Source of the DNA: Syntrophaceae bacterium UBA1163 | GTDB lineage: Bacteria; Desulfobacterota; BSN033; UBA1163 | Assembly: GCA_002311635.1 (NCBI GenBank) | Contig: DBZJ01000137.1 | Location: 1 to 24,531 of the forward strand | Length of the DNA stretch: 24,531 bases | Reading direction: 5' to 3' | Shown here: positions 1 to 7,651 of the stretch, one piece after another | Numbering within the stretch: position 1 is the stretch's first letter | Layout: each line of letters begins with the position of its first letter | Notes under the pieces: generated by a model | Told to the model about the DNA's origin: nothing | What the model saw: the letters and a program-made list of their open reading frames with translations, nothing else | The model's database searches: none | Translations under genes and position numbers: made by a program

Positions 1-80
1 GGACGGGCAGAGGTCTTCCGGATCCTCTGGATCAACCCTTCTGCAATTTCTTTGTTGCGAAACTCATCGATGAATTTCAT
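1..80 (-). CDS. hypD: HypD, hydrogenase Fe-cyanide assembly protein (N-terminal fragment)
   Basis: The minus strand opens with ATG at 80-78 and reads MKFIDEFRNKEIAEGLIQRI before the window ends, so only the first 26 residues are visible. This matches the conserved HypD start (M-K-x-x-D-E-F-R). HypD is an iron-sulfur protein that works with HypC to build the Fe(CN)2CO group of [NiFe] hydrogenases in the cytoplasm. It is the last visible gene of the hydrogenase operon, 165 bp after hypC. An AGGA-type ribosome-binding site lies just upstream. The catalytic cysteines and C-terminal cluster lie outside the window. Identification rests on the N-terminus plus context. Confidence 0.82.
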   Translation of the reverse strand, partial: MKFIDEFRNKEIAEGLIQRIRKTSAR

Positions 81-114
81 GTGGATTCCTAAAAGGATTT
101 GTCTTTGCAAGGAG

Positions 115-204
115 TCCTGCCTTGGCAGGATGACGAAGCAATCTCGTGTCTAACAGATGAGATTGCCGCGCTCTCCCGCCGGCGCGGGGTCGCTCGCAAT
201 GACA
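115..204. repeat. Palindromic intergenic repeat between hypC and hypD
   Basis: This spacer holds a perfect 7-bp hairpin (TCCTGCC at 115-121 against GGCAGGA at 124-130) followed by a second inverted pair (GCAATCTC at 138-145 against GAGATTGC at 159-166) and a GC-rich tail ending in GCAATGACA. It resembles the 'GCAATCTC ... GCAATGAC' dispersed repeats common between genes of many environmental bacteria. It sits inside the hyp operon and could reduce hypD expression or stabilise the upstream mRNA. The latter is inference. Confidence 0.6.
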
Positions 205-245
205 ATGCAAACGTATCCGGTGCCCTCGGGACAATTCGCGGACGT

Positions 246-464
246 TCATATCGCTTCTGCCATTTTTCTCAAGAGATCCAGGGTCTCCTTGGCTTCTTCT
301 TCATCCACCTTTTGAATGGCAAAGCCTGTATGGATGAGGACGTACTCCCCTACGGAAACATCGGGACAGAGATCGAGCGAGATGTCTCTCGAAACACCGC
401 CCACGTCCACCTTTGCCACATTCTTTTCGATCTCTATAATTTTTCCAGGTATTGCTAAGCACAT
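246..464 (-). CDS. hypC: HypC, hydrogenase maturation chaperone
   Basis: This 72-residue protein begins MCLAIPGKI, the HypC/HybG signature. Cys2 (after Met removal the N-terminal Cys) is the residue that binds the Fe(CN)2CO unit and the hydrogenase large-subunit precursor. The VDVGGV segment and the acidic helix at the end also fit the family, and the length is normal (70-90). Its ATG overlaps the end of hypF by 10 bp, indicating translational coupling. HypC partners with HypD, whose gene follows. It presumably chaperones the HysA precursor encoded upstream in the same operon. Confidence 0.95.
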   Translation of the reverse strand: MCLAIPGKIIEIEKNVAKVDVGGVSRDISLDLCPDVSVGEYVLIHTGFAIQKVDEEEAKETLDLLRKMAEAI

Positions 465-2728
465 TGAGATAACCTCATATGGGCAATCACCGCCTGTCCT
501 AAGGAGATGCCGCCGTCATTAGGGGGTACCAAATGGTGAGTATAGACATCGAACCCCGATCTCTTCAAACCCTCCGTGACAAGGGAGAGAAGAAAAATAT
601 TTTGAAAGACCCCTCCGCTTAAAACGACCCGATTCAACGCCTCCTTGGACCGGATTGTCTGACAGGTCTCGATGATCATGCGGGAGATGGTTTGGTGGAA
701 CTTTCCTGAGATCCTTGATGAAGGCACCCCATCTATCAAATCACGGACTATCCCTCGGATCATCTCTGCTGGGTCAATTACCATCGGCATTTCATCTCCA
801 TGGTTTTGGAAAGGATATTCTTCTTTTGCCCCGTGATCTGCAATCATTTCCAGCTCGATGGCTGCCTGTCCTTCATAGTGGACCTCGTCTCTTATGGAGA
901 GGAGTGACGAAATCGCATCGAAGAGGCGCCCCATGCTCGAGGTCAACGGACTGTTAACCTTCTGTTTAATCGCCCTCTTCAAGATGTCCCATTTTTGAGA
1001 ATCGATTCTTTTCATCAGGTCAATCTTCAGTTTGGTGGCTTGATCCCCAAAAGCATCAAAAAGGTAAACCATAGCCATCCGCCAGGGCTCTTTAATGGCC
1101 ATCGAGCCTCCGGGCATAGGGACTTTTTTCAGATGGGCCAATCGACCAAAATCTCTTAGATTGACCTTAATGAATTCACCTCCCCACACGGTACCATCCA
1201 CTCCAAAACCTGTTCCGTCCAGAGCCACTCCGATGACATCCCCCTCTACTCCATTTTCAGCCATTGCACTGACGATATGGGCGTGGTGATGTTGGACGCC
1301 GATTTTTGGAATATCTGGAATCGAGAGGGCATACTGGGTAGAGAGGTAATCCGGATGAAGATCATAAGCAACTGCCTTTGGCTCAATATAGAAAAGCTTT
1401 TTGAAGTGTTGGATTCCTTCTTCGAAAGAGGTGAGCGTTTCCAGATTCTCGAGGTCTCCGATGTGGTGACTCATGAAGGCGTATTGACCACGGGTCAGGC
1501 AAAAGGTGTTTTTCAGTTCCCCCCCACAGGCCAGGATCATTTCAAGCGGGAAAGAAAGTTTAATAGGGAAGGGGACATAACCTCTTGACCTTCGCAGGAT
1601 ATAAGGTTTCCCATCGAAGATTCTTGTCACAGAATCGTCGCACCTCATATGGATCTCGCGGTTGTGAAAGAGGAAATAATCGGCAATTTTGGAGAGACGG
1701 CCAAAGGCCTCTTCATTCTTATAAGAGATGGGTTCATCGCTCACATTGCCACTTGTCATCACCAATGTTTTGAGGGGACCGTTGAGGAGAAGGTGATGAA
1801 GGGGTGAGTAGGGGAGCATGACCCCAAGGGTATCCTGATAGGGAGCGACCGCATGCGCAACCGGAGAATTTCCCCTCCTTCTCAGAATGACAATGGGCCT
1901 TTCTACACTCAATAATAATTTTTCTTCTTCCTCGTTGGCTTCGCAGTGTTTCTTCACTTCGTCAATATTCTGGCACATCACCGCAAAGGGTTTATCTTCT
2001 CTAAACTTTCGAGACCTCAAAGAGGAGACAGCGTCTTGATTTCTTGCATCACATGCCAGATGAAATCCTCCAAGACCTTTGATCGCCGCAATCCTCCCTT
2101 CAGATAGCAGATCCAGGGTCTTCACAATCGGAACTCCAGGAACTTCTTTTCCCTCTCTATCTTCGAGATGAAGAGAAGGGCCACAGGCCGGGCAGGCATT
2201 CGGCTGGGCGTGAAACCGCCGGTCCAACGGGTCTTCATACTCCTTCTGACAGACAGGACACATGATGAAAGGGGCCATGGTTGTTTTATGGCGATCGTAA
2301 GGGATGTCCTGGATAATCGTGAACCTCGGTCCACAGAGGGTGCAATTGATGAAAGGATATCGATACCTAAAATTCGTCGGTGAGAAAAGCTCGGAAAGAC
2401 ATTGATCGCACGTGGCTACATCGGGAGAGATGAGGACAAATTTTTCTTGGGCTTCTTCACTCTTTCTGATTTCAAAAGTGGAGTATCCCAAAGGTTCGAG
2501 GTACTTTACTTCGAACGATTCAATCCGGGCTAATGGGGGTGCGAGTTTGGGGATGTCCTGAATGAACCGGTCAAGGTTTCCGTCTTCGCTTTCGGCATCG
2601 ATCAATACGCCCTTTTCATTATTGAGAACCCATCCTCGAACGAGGTGCTTTTGAGCTAAACTGTAGATAAAGGGTCTAAATCCGATTCCCTGGACGATTC
2701 CGGTGATCCCAATCTCAGCCCGTTTCAT
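455..2728 (-). CDS. hypF: HypF carbamoyltransferase
   Basis: HypF uses carbamoyl phosphate and ATP to make the thiocarboxamide on HypE that becomes the CN ligands of the hydrogenase active site. All expected domains are present in order. An acylphosphatase domain covers residues 1-90 (GIVQGIGFRPF). Zinc-finger cysteine pairs are at 107/110, 129/132, 157/160 and 179/182. A YrdC-like domain covers about 200-390 (IAAIKGLGGFHLACDA), and a Kae1-like domain runs from about 400 to the end, with HHHAH and ALDGTGFG. The length of 757 is typical. The start lies 9 bp after the stop of the protease gene and has only a weak ribosome-binding site, which suggests coupled translation. Confidence 0.97.
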   Translation of the reverse strand: MKRAEIGITGIVQGIGFRPFIYSLAQKHLVRGWVLNNEKGVLIDAESEDGNLDRFIQDIPKLAPPLARIESFEVKYLEPLGYSTFEIRKSEEAQEKFVLISPDVATCDQCLSELFSPTNFRYRYPFINCTLCGPRFTIIQDIPYDRHKTTMAPFIMCPVCQKEYEDPLDRRFHAQPNACPACGPSLHLEDREGKEVPGVPIVKTLDLLSEGRIAAIKGLGGFHLACDARNQDAVSSLRSRKFREDKPFAVMCQNIDEVKKHCEANEEEEKLLLSVERPIVILRRRGNSPVAHAVAPYQDTLGVMLPYSPLHHLLLNGPLKTLVMTSGNVSDEPISYKNEEAFGRLSKIADYFLFHNREIHMRCDDSVTRIFDGKPYILRRSRGYVPFPIKLSFPLEMILACGGELKNTFCLTRGQYAFMSHHIGDLENLETLTSFEEGIQHFKKLFYIEPKAVAYDLHPDYLSTQYALSIPDIPKIGVQHHHAHIVSAMAENGVEGDVIGVALDGTGFGVDGTVWGGEFIKVNLRDFGRLAHLKKVPMPGGSMAIKEPWRMAMVYLFDAFGDQATKLKIDLMKRIDSQKWDILKRAIKQKVNSPLTSSMGRLFDAISSLLSIRDEVHYEGQAAIELEMIADHGAKEEYPFQNHGDEMPMVIDPAEMIRGIVRDLIDGVPSSRISGKFHQTISRMIIETCQTIRSKEALNRVVLSGGVFQNIFLLSLVTEGLKRSGFDVYTHHLVPPNDGGISLGQAVIAHMRLSQCA

Positions 2729-2737
2729 AACTTAATT

Positions 2738-3181
2738 CTAACTTTCTTTCAAAACGGCTTCAATAATGGCTGGGATTTTACTTTTCACCTCGTCGCTCAA
2801 CTCCATGCCCCAGTCCAGGACTTTCGGTTCGACTCCAAAGATCACCGTATCCATTTCAAGTCCCTTCTTTTTTGCCATGTCCAGGGTCTCTATAAGGCCG
2901 ATCTCATGAAGAGAAATGGGACCGTCTTCGGCCGGCAGTAGATCTTCGGGCCGACACTTATAGATCGTGCCGGGGATTCCTCCTGCCTTCATCGCATCGA
3001 TGACGACCAACTTTCTCACCCCCTCCAAATATGAAATCAGATCCATAGTGGAGGTTCCGATATCGAGCAATTCAACGTGATCCGGAAGTTCCAACGCTTC
3101 CATCCTTTCGATCACATGGACACCAATGCCTTCGTCGCGGCGGAGAAGGTTCCCGATGCCAATAATTAAGATTTTACCCAT
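2738..3181 (-). CDS. Hydrogenase maturation endopeptidase (M52/HyaD-HycI family)
   Basis: This 147-residue protein belongs to the nickel-dependent proteases that remove the C-terminal tail of the hydrogenase large subunit after Ni insertion. The family motif GIGNLLRRDEGIGVH is at residues 8-22. The three expected metal ligands can be seen: Glu17 in the DEG motif, Asp62 in VIDAM and the His of SLHEIGL near residue 92. The likely substrate is the selenocysteine-containing HysA upstream, whose predicted cleavage would follow the last His of its DPULGCSVH motif. No clear Shine-Dalgarno precedes the ATG. The gene lies directly after a terminator-like hairpin, so its level may be lower than that of the structural genes. 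Confidence 0.93.
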   Translation of the reverse strand: MGKILIIGIGNLLRRDEGIGVHVIERMEALELPDHVELLDIGTSTMDLISYLEGVRKLVVIDAMKAGGIPGTIYKCRPEDLLPAEDGPISLHEIGLIETLDMAKKKGLEMDTVIFGVEPKVLDWGMELSDEVKSKIPAIIEAVLKES

Positions 3182-3200
3182 AAGCGTCTAAGTTGTTTGT

Positions 3201-3237
3201 AAAATAAAGAGGCTGCTGGAATCAATCCAGCAGCCTC
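3201..3237 (-). terminator. Hairpin terminator after hysA
   Basis: A perfect 11-bp inverted repeat (GAGGCTGCTGG at 3209-3219, its complement at 3227-3237) with a 7-nt loop is followed, in the minus-strand direction, by TTTATTTTAC. This is a good rho-independent terminator for hysBA. The maturation genes follow on the same strand, so it probably acts as a partial attenuator that sets structural against accessory gene levels. The attenuator role is inference. Confidence 0.8.
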
Positions 3238-3262
3238 GCCACGCAATTCTTCTGAACAAAGA

Positions 3263-4741
3263 TTAAATTACTTTGAACTCATAGGCTTTCTTGGTTTCAG
3301 CGTGCAGCACGTGCACGGAGCAGCCCAGTCAGGGGTCAAAGGAACGAACGACCCGGACGATATTGAATGGGTTCTTGATGTCTGGAACGGGTGTTCCAAC
3401 AAGAGCCTCTTCAATCGGGCCCCGCTTGCCTTTATCATCCCTCGGAGAAGCATTCCAGATCGTGGCCGCCACCACCTGGTAATTATCGATCTTTTGATCC
3501 TTAATCGAAATCCAGTGTCCGAGGGCACCCCGTGGGGCTTCAGTCAGCCCGAACCCTTCTGCTTCCTTAGGAATCTCAACCTTCGTCCAGGAAGGAGCTC
3601 CTGGTTTGAGCTGATCGATCCATTTGTCCATGGCGTCAGCTACTAATTTGCACTCCTCAGCTCTTGCTGCAATTCTTCCAAGGATTGAAAAGGCTTTATC
3701 TCCAAGATCTCTGAAGCGAATTTCTTTACTCGAATCGACGCCCAGGAATTTGTTGGCGTTTTTACTTAATACGGGATTGGTCACCCACATTCTGGCAAGA
3801 GGTCCGCCTTCATGAGGAAGCTCCCGATACCTTGGGGCCTTGACATAAGAATAAGCGCCTTTCTTCTCAGGAACCCAGACGGTCTTCCCTTTGCTCGGAT
3901 GGAGTCCAGTGGTCGAGTCGTCATAGTTGGAGTACTTGACATACTCACGAATTTGAGTCTGATCCAGCGGGAGGTCCTTGCCCTGAGTGTAGGAACCCGG
4001 CTTAATGAGAAAGGTTTTTTCATCGTCGTCCAATGGGAATGCACCGAACGAGACGAAGTTTTTGCAGCCCACTCCCACACCGAAAAGATCCTTGTATGCT
4101 CCAGCCACAAGATAAACCGTGGGGAGGTAGGTCCCGTCGATGAACTCTTGGATCTCTTTGAGCCTCCATTTCAAGGAGACTATCTTATCCAAAGACGGAA
4201 TCTCGGTAGCTCCTCCTGCCACCATGCCGTAGGTAATGGGTGCTTTTCCTCCGAAGAGAGCAACCATCTGATGGCATTTCTGTTTGATGTCCAAGGCCTG
4301 AAGATACTGGCCAACCGCCACCTGATTCGTTTTAGGGTCAAGCCTGTAATCTCCTTCATATCGAGGGATGAAGGGTTGTGTATCAGGCCCCTTCACATAG
4401 TCAAGGGCGACCAAGTGGTAAAAGTGAAGGATGTGTGACATCAGGTAATCCGATCCGAAGATCAAATTCCTGATGATCCGGCCGTTGGTAGGCGGTTTAA
4501 CCTTAAAGGCATTTTCCAGACATCGGACCGAAGCTGTTCCGTGGGCAGTGGGGCAGACCCCGCAAATTCTTTGAGTAATCTGGGATGCATCTCTGGGGTC
4601 TCTTCCTCTCAGAATGTTTTCAATACCTCGGTACATGGTCCCCGATGATTTCGCATCGACTACCTTTCCGCCTTCCATATCCACCTCAATTTTGAGGTGA
4701 CCTTCAATTCGTGTTACCGGAGAAATCGTCAACTTTGTCAT
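3263..4741 (-). CDS. hysA: [NiFeSe] hydrogenase large subunit, selenoprotein (TGA = Sec471)
   Basis: This is the catalytic subunit of a periplasmic uptake-type hydrogenase. The N-terminal motif RICGVC gives Cys60 and Cys63 of the active site. At the C-terminus the frame reads RSFDP, then TGA at 3331-3329, then LGCSVH, followed by 15 residues (VLHAETKKAYEFKVI) and TAA at 3265-3263. With TGA read as selenocysteine the motif is DPUxxCxxH: Sec471 and Cys474 are the other two Ni/Fe ligands and His477 the expected maturation cleavage point. The precursor is 492 residues. A simple ORF call stops at the TGA and loses two essential ligands. I chose the ATG at 4741 because GGAGGAGGTGA lies 5 nt upstream; the ATG at 4759 lies before this ribosome-binding site. 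The gene is 17 bp after hysB. Confidence 0.95.
3301..3331 (-). promoter_or_regulatory. Selenocysteine codon with SECIS-like hairpin
   Basis: The Sec TGA is at 3331-3329. Eleven nucleotides later a perfect 6-bp stem (CGTGCA/TGCACG, 3317-3312 with 3306-3301) closes a 5-nt loop, CGTGC, that contains a GU. From memory, the 11-nt distance and GU-bearing loop match the E. coli fdhF SECIS, which SelB binds. The stem lies within codons for the conserved CSVH region, so its sequence is constrained by both RNA and protein. Confidence 0.8.
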
Positions 4742-4758
4742 CAATGTCACCTCCTCCA

Positions 4759-5676
4759 TTATCCTGTTGTTTTAACATAAAAAGGTGAAAAGTTATCCGG
4801 CCATCCCGGCTGCGTGCATCCTAAGCAGAGGGAGTTATGGACACACCAGTTGACATTGTTGTTCCATCCCCTCTTCCAGCAGTCTGCATAGGATTCGGGC
4901 CCTTTGCAACCCAGCTCCAGACGGCAGCCTACTTCTCCAAAAGATTTGGCAAACTTCTTTTCATCGTAGTAAGAACGGTAAGGACAGTTGTCGTGGACGA
5001 GGGTGCCATAAAACATTTTGGGTCGTCCGTCATCATCGAGTTCAGGAATCCCGAACAGGAGAGCGTGGGCGATGGTTCCCACGATCCAATCGGGATGGGG
5101 CGGACATCCTGGAATGTTAATGACCGGGGTCTTAACCGCCCTGCTTTTGAAGAAATCCCTTACGCTCTTCACGCCCGTGGGATTGGGCTCGGCTCCTGGA
5201 ATTCCACCGAAACCACATTGACCCAATGCCAACACCGCTGCCGCCCCTTTCCCTAAATACATGGTGAGATCGGTAAAAGGAACCTCCTTACCGCTTCTTT
5301 CTCCGGAAAGGCAGCACCTTCCCTCATTGGCTGTTTCAATTGCTCCTTCGGTCACGAGAAAGTATTTACCGTAGTTCTTGTCTGCGGTCTCCCACAGGTA
5401 ATCATAGGCCGTTTGTCCGGCCGAAGCCATCACGGTTTGATGGAATTTCAGGCTGATGATGTTTAGAAGCACTTCTGCAATGGTTGGATGGGTGGTATTC
5501 AGAAGAGAAACGGAACAGCCAGTACAGCCCGCCCCCTGAATCCACAGTACAGGCGGGTTTCCAGCGGCTGCCTTCTCTAACGCCGAAACGATTTCAGGGA
5601 GAAGACTCCCCGATACCGTTACTGCCACACCCGTTCCTGCAAAAACTTTCAAAAATTGCCTTCTGGTAATCGGCAT
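4759..5676 (-). CDS. hysB: [NiFeSe] hydrogenase small subunit, Tat-exported
   Basis: This subunit carries the three iron-sulfur clusters that move electrons between the active site and a periplasmic partner such as a c-type cytochrome. A twin-arginine signal (RRQFLK, residues 5-10) precedes a hydrophobic stretch to about residue 30. Probable proximal ligands are Cys51, Cys54, Cys154 and Cys191. Distal ligands are His228, Cys231, Cys251 and Cys257. Medial ligands are Cys266, Cys278, Cys284 and Cys287. Cys278, in NWC, replaces the Pro that leaves a [3Fe-4S] cluster in standard [NiFe] enzymes, so a medial [4Fe-4S] is predicted, as in known [NiFeSe] hydrogenases. No C-terminal membrane anchor exists, so the dimer should be soluble in the periplasm. 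A ribosome-binding site, AAGGGGTGA, precedes the ATG. Confidence 0.96.
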   Translation of the reverse strand: MPITRRQFLKVFAGTGVAVTVSGSLLPEIVSALEKAAAGNPPVLWIQGAGCTGCSVSLLNTTHPTIAEVLLNIISLKFHQTVMASAGQTAYDYLWETADKNYGKYFLVTEGAIETANEGRCCLSGERSGKEVPFTDLTMYLGKGAAAVLALGQCGFGGIPGAEPNPTGVKSVRDFFKSRAVKTPVINIPGCPPHPDWIVGTIAHALLFGIPELDDDGRPKMFYGTLVHDNCPYRSYYDEKKFAKSFGEVGCRLELGCKGPESYADCWKRGWNNNVNWCVHNSLCLGCTQPGWPDNFSPFYVKTTG

Positions 5677-5902
5677 GAGATATTCACCCCTTTCTCAGTT
5701 TAGTTTCTATAGGATTGATGCAATCCCTTATGAAGACTCGTAAAGATATAAAGTATCGTTCACCTCCCTCCTCCTTCGATGATGAAAGAGTTGCTTCATC
5801 GATAAATTTATGGGGTTTTCCATCGAGGGGCCATTGAAAAAGTTTAGTAAAGGTTAGGTTGATCGGGTTGAGCATGTCAAATTGTTAAACTAAGCCTCGA
5901 TA

Positions 5903-5930
5903 AATCTATCACAAGCTATTTTTTTGTCAA
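5903..5930 (-). promoter_or_regulatory. Candidate sigma-70 promoter of the hydrogenase operon
   Basis: On the minus strand TTGACA (5930-5925) is followed after 16 bp by TAGATT (5908-5903), four of six matches to the -10 consensus. It would give an untranslated leader of about 220 nt before hysB. The 5677-6052 spacer holds no convincing gene. I saw no clear sigma-54 (-24/-12) motif in it. A second TTGACA on the same strand at about 5880-5875 lacks a good -10. Confidence 0.5.
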
Positions 5931-6055
5931 GAAAAAAATGTGGGGACATCAAGTTCCATCTGAGAAGCTTTAAGGTTCACACGTTTGAGATAGAAGTTAA
6001 AAAGGGTTATTATTTCCAAACGGTAACTTCCTGGGTTCGTTAGGTCAGAGGAGTG

Positions 6056-6634
6056 ATGAAGAAAATTCGTTCGGCGATTGTGGTTATTGCAGTGTCATTC
6101 TTGACCATCTGCCAACAGAACCTTGCAGCTAACTTGCCCCCGGCTAAAGGTGGTGTGCTGCCACAGATCAGGCTCCCCGTCCCAAACGATCCGAGCGAGA
6201 AAAGCTATTTAGGGGTTTCCGGTAGCGGATTTTTCAGGATACCCCAAATCAAGGCTGAGGTTATCATCATAGAAATTTTCAGTATGTACTGTCCACAATG
6301 CCAAAAAATAGCGCCCGGGATGGACGAGCTTTATCACCTCGTCGAATCCAATCCAGACCTTCGGGATAAGATCAAATTAATCGGTATCGGTGCGGGGAAT
6401 TCCCGTTATGAAGTTGAGGTATTCAAGAAAACCTACCATACGTCTTTTCCCCTTTTTCCGGACAACGAGTTCGCCATCCATGAGGCCCTGGGAGATGTCC
6501 GATCCCCTTACTTCATTGTGATCAAAATCAATAAAGATGGGACTCACGAGGTAGTTCATTCAGAATTGGATAGCTTCAAAGAAGCCCATGCATTTCTGGA
6601 GTCAATCATTAAGGCTTCGGGACTGAAACAATAG
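6056..6634 (+). CDS. Secreted thioredoxin-like protein (TlpA/ResA type)
   Basis: The 192-residue protein has an N-terminal signal peptide (MKKIRSAIVVIAVSFLTI, cleavage probably after AA near residue 25). A thioredoxin fold follows, with the redox motif CPQC at Cys79/Cys82 preceded by IEIFSMY. The likely cis-proline loop is RSPYF near residue 150. It should act as a periplasmic thiol oxidoreductase or chaperone, and the substrate is unknown. I prefer the ATG at 6056; a GTG at 6053 is also in frame but overlaps the AGAGGAG ribosome-binding site. It is divergent from the hydrogenase operon, but functional linkage to it is not shown. Confidence 0.85.
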   Translation: MKKIRSAIVVIAVSFLTICQQNLAANLPPAKGGVLPQIRLPVPNDPSEKSYLGVSGSGFFRIPQIKAEVIIIEIFSMYCPQCQKIAPGMDELYHLVESNPDLRDKIKLIGIGAGNSRYEVEVFKKTYHTSFPLFPDNEFAIHEALGDVRSPYFIVIKINKDGTHEVVHSELDSFKEAHAFLESIIKASGLKQ

Positions 6635-6644
6635 GAGGATTCGT

Positions 6645-6768
6645 ATGGGTTAAAGTGTTTTTGCACCCAACGAGAACTTGTTTGGGAGTTGCTATCGGGG
6701 CAGGGGAAAAGTGCTGTCGACAGGAAAAGACGAAAGAAGTGGAAGTTGACAGGGTTATGCCAATCTGA
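6645..6768 (+). pseudogene. Possible frameshifted small ORF after the thioredoxin-like gene
   Basis: A strong GGAGG (6634-6638) is correctly spaced before ATG at 6645, but that frame stops after two codons (ATG GGT TAA). Shifting by one base opens a frame to TGA at 6766-6768 reading VKVFLHPTRTCLGVAIGAG, then a charged segment with a CC pair. Starting at the in-frame GTG (6655) it would be 37 residues. It may be a decayed gene, an assembly or indel error, or chance. I do not recognise the peptide. Confidence 0.25.
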
Positions 6769-6788
6769 TTTAATGAAACAAAACTCAG

Positions 6789-7577
6789 ATGAAAAAGACC
6801 CAAACCAAAATCTCCGCTGTTATCCCAGCGCGGTATGGTTCGACTCGGTTCGAAGGGAAACCTCTTGCCGATATTCTCGGGAAGCCCATGATCCGATACG
6901 TCTACGAGGGAGTGCGCCAATCAAAGCTGATTGACGAGGTGATCGTCGCTACGGACGATCAGAGAATCATAGAGGCAGTCAAATCCTTCGGAGGAAAGGC
7001 GGCGATGACCTCCCCAACCCATTTCACCGGAACCGACCGGGTGGCAGAGGTTGCCAGGAAACTCAGATCAGAGATCATCGTCAATGTCCAGGGAGACGAA
7101 CCCCTCATCAAAGGAGACATCATTGATAAAGCGGTAAGCCCTCTCCTCAGCGACGATACTCTCCCTATGTCCACTCTGATGACCAGGATAGAGGAGGTCA
7201 GGGATTGGCTCAATCCCCATATCGTAAAGGTGGTCGCAGACCAAAAGAATTTTGCCCTCTATTTCTCCCGGTCCCCCATTCCGTTCCCCCGAGATCTCCA
7301 AATCGGACGGTTGCAATCCCATCCCTTTGGAACAGATAGACCTCTTCCAAAGAGAGTATTTAAACACATCGGTGTCTACGTATTCCGTCGAAAATTCCTC
7401 CTCCAATTCTCAAAGATGAAGCCCACCCCTCTGGAAAAGCTTGAAAAACTTGAGCAGCTTCGAGCATTGGAAAACGGTTGGCGTATTAAAGTCGTCCTTG
7501 TCGATTATGAGCCGATATGTGTGGACACCCCTGAAGACATCCAAAGAGTGGAAAGCTTCCTTGTCTCACCTCATTGA
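6789..7577 (+). CDS. kdsB: 3-deoxy-manno-octulosonate cytidylyltransferase (CMP-Kdo synthetase)
   Basis: KdsB activates Kdo with CTP to give CMP-Kdo for the inner core of lipopolysaccharide, in the cytoplasm. The 262 residues show the family motifs in order: the nucleotide-binding loop PARYGSTRFEGKPL (13-26), VATDDQRI, GTDRVAEV, the metal-binding NVQGDEPLI around Asp103, KHIGVYVFRR, EKLEQLRALENG and VDTPEDI near the C-terminus. The length is usual (about 250). It is good evidence for a Gram-negative outer membrane. It starts at an ATG without a strong ribosome-binding site. No kdsA or lpx genes adjoin it here. Confidence 0.96.
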   Translation: MKKTQTKISAVIPARYGSTRFEGKPLADILGKPMIRYVYEGVRQSKLIDEVIVATDDQRIIEAVKSFGGKAAMTSPTHFTGTDRVAEVARKLRSEIIVNVQGDEPLIKGDIIDKAVSPLLSDDTLPMSTLMTRIEEVRDWLNPHIVKVVADQKNFALYFSRSPIPFPRDLQIGRLQSHPFGTDRPLPKRVFKHIGVYVFRRKFLLQFSKMKPTPLEKLEKLEQLRALENGWRIKVVLVDYEPICVDTPEDIQRVESFLVSPH

Positions 7578-7618
7578 GGCTCATTACCCTCGATATTTCG
7601 CGAAAATGTTTTGCGTCC

Positions 7619-7651
7619 ATAGAAAATAATTTCAGAAAAATGATTTTCTAT
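7619..7651. repeat. Inverted repeat abutting the promoter (operator candidate)
   Basis: ATAGAAAAT (7619-7627) and ATTTTCTAT (7643-7651) form a perfect 9-bp inverted repeat with a 15-nt gap. The right arm ends on the first base of the -35 box of the next promoter. It is not followed by a T-run, so it is a poor terminator for kdsB. It could be a regulator-binding site. This is inference. Confidence 0.4.

Noticed and set aside
99..458. 119-residue plus-strand ORF at the left end
   Set aside because: It runs across the palindromic repeat and antisense to hypC.
3329..4759. Large subunit as a truncated gene or frameshift pseudogene ending at the TGA
   Set aside because: The frame continues in phase through LGCSVH and a proper C-terminal tail to TAA, and a SECIS-like hairpin follows the TGA. 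No base shift is needed.
4742..4759. Upstream ATG of hysA
   Set aside because: It lies before the strong ribosome-binding site GGAGGAGGTGA, which serves the ATG at 4741.
5684..5875. 63-residue minus-strand ORF in the hydrogenase leader
   Set aside because: No ribosome-binding site or recognisable features, and it lies in the expected untranslated leader.
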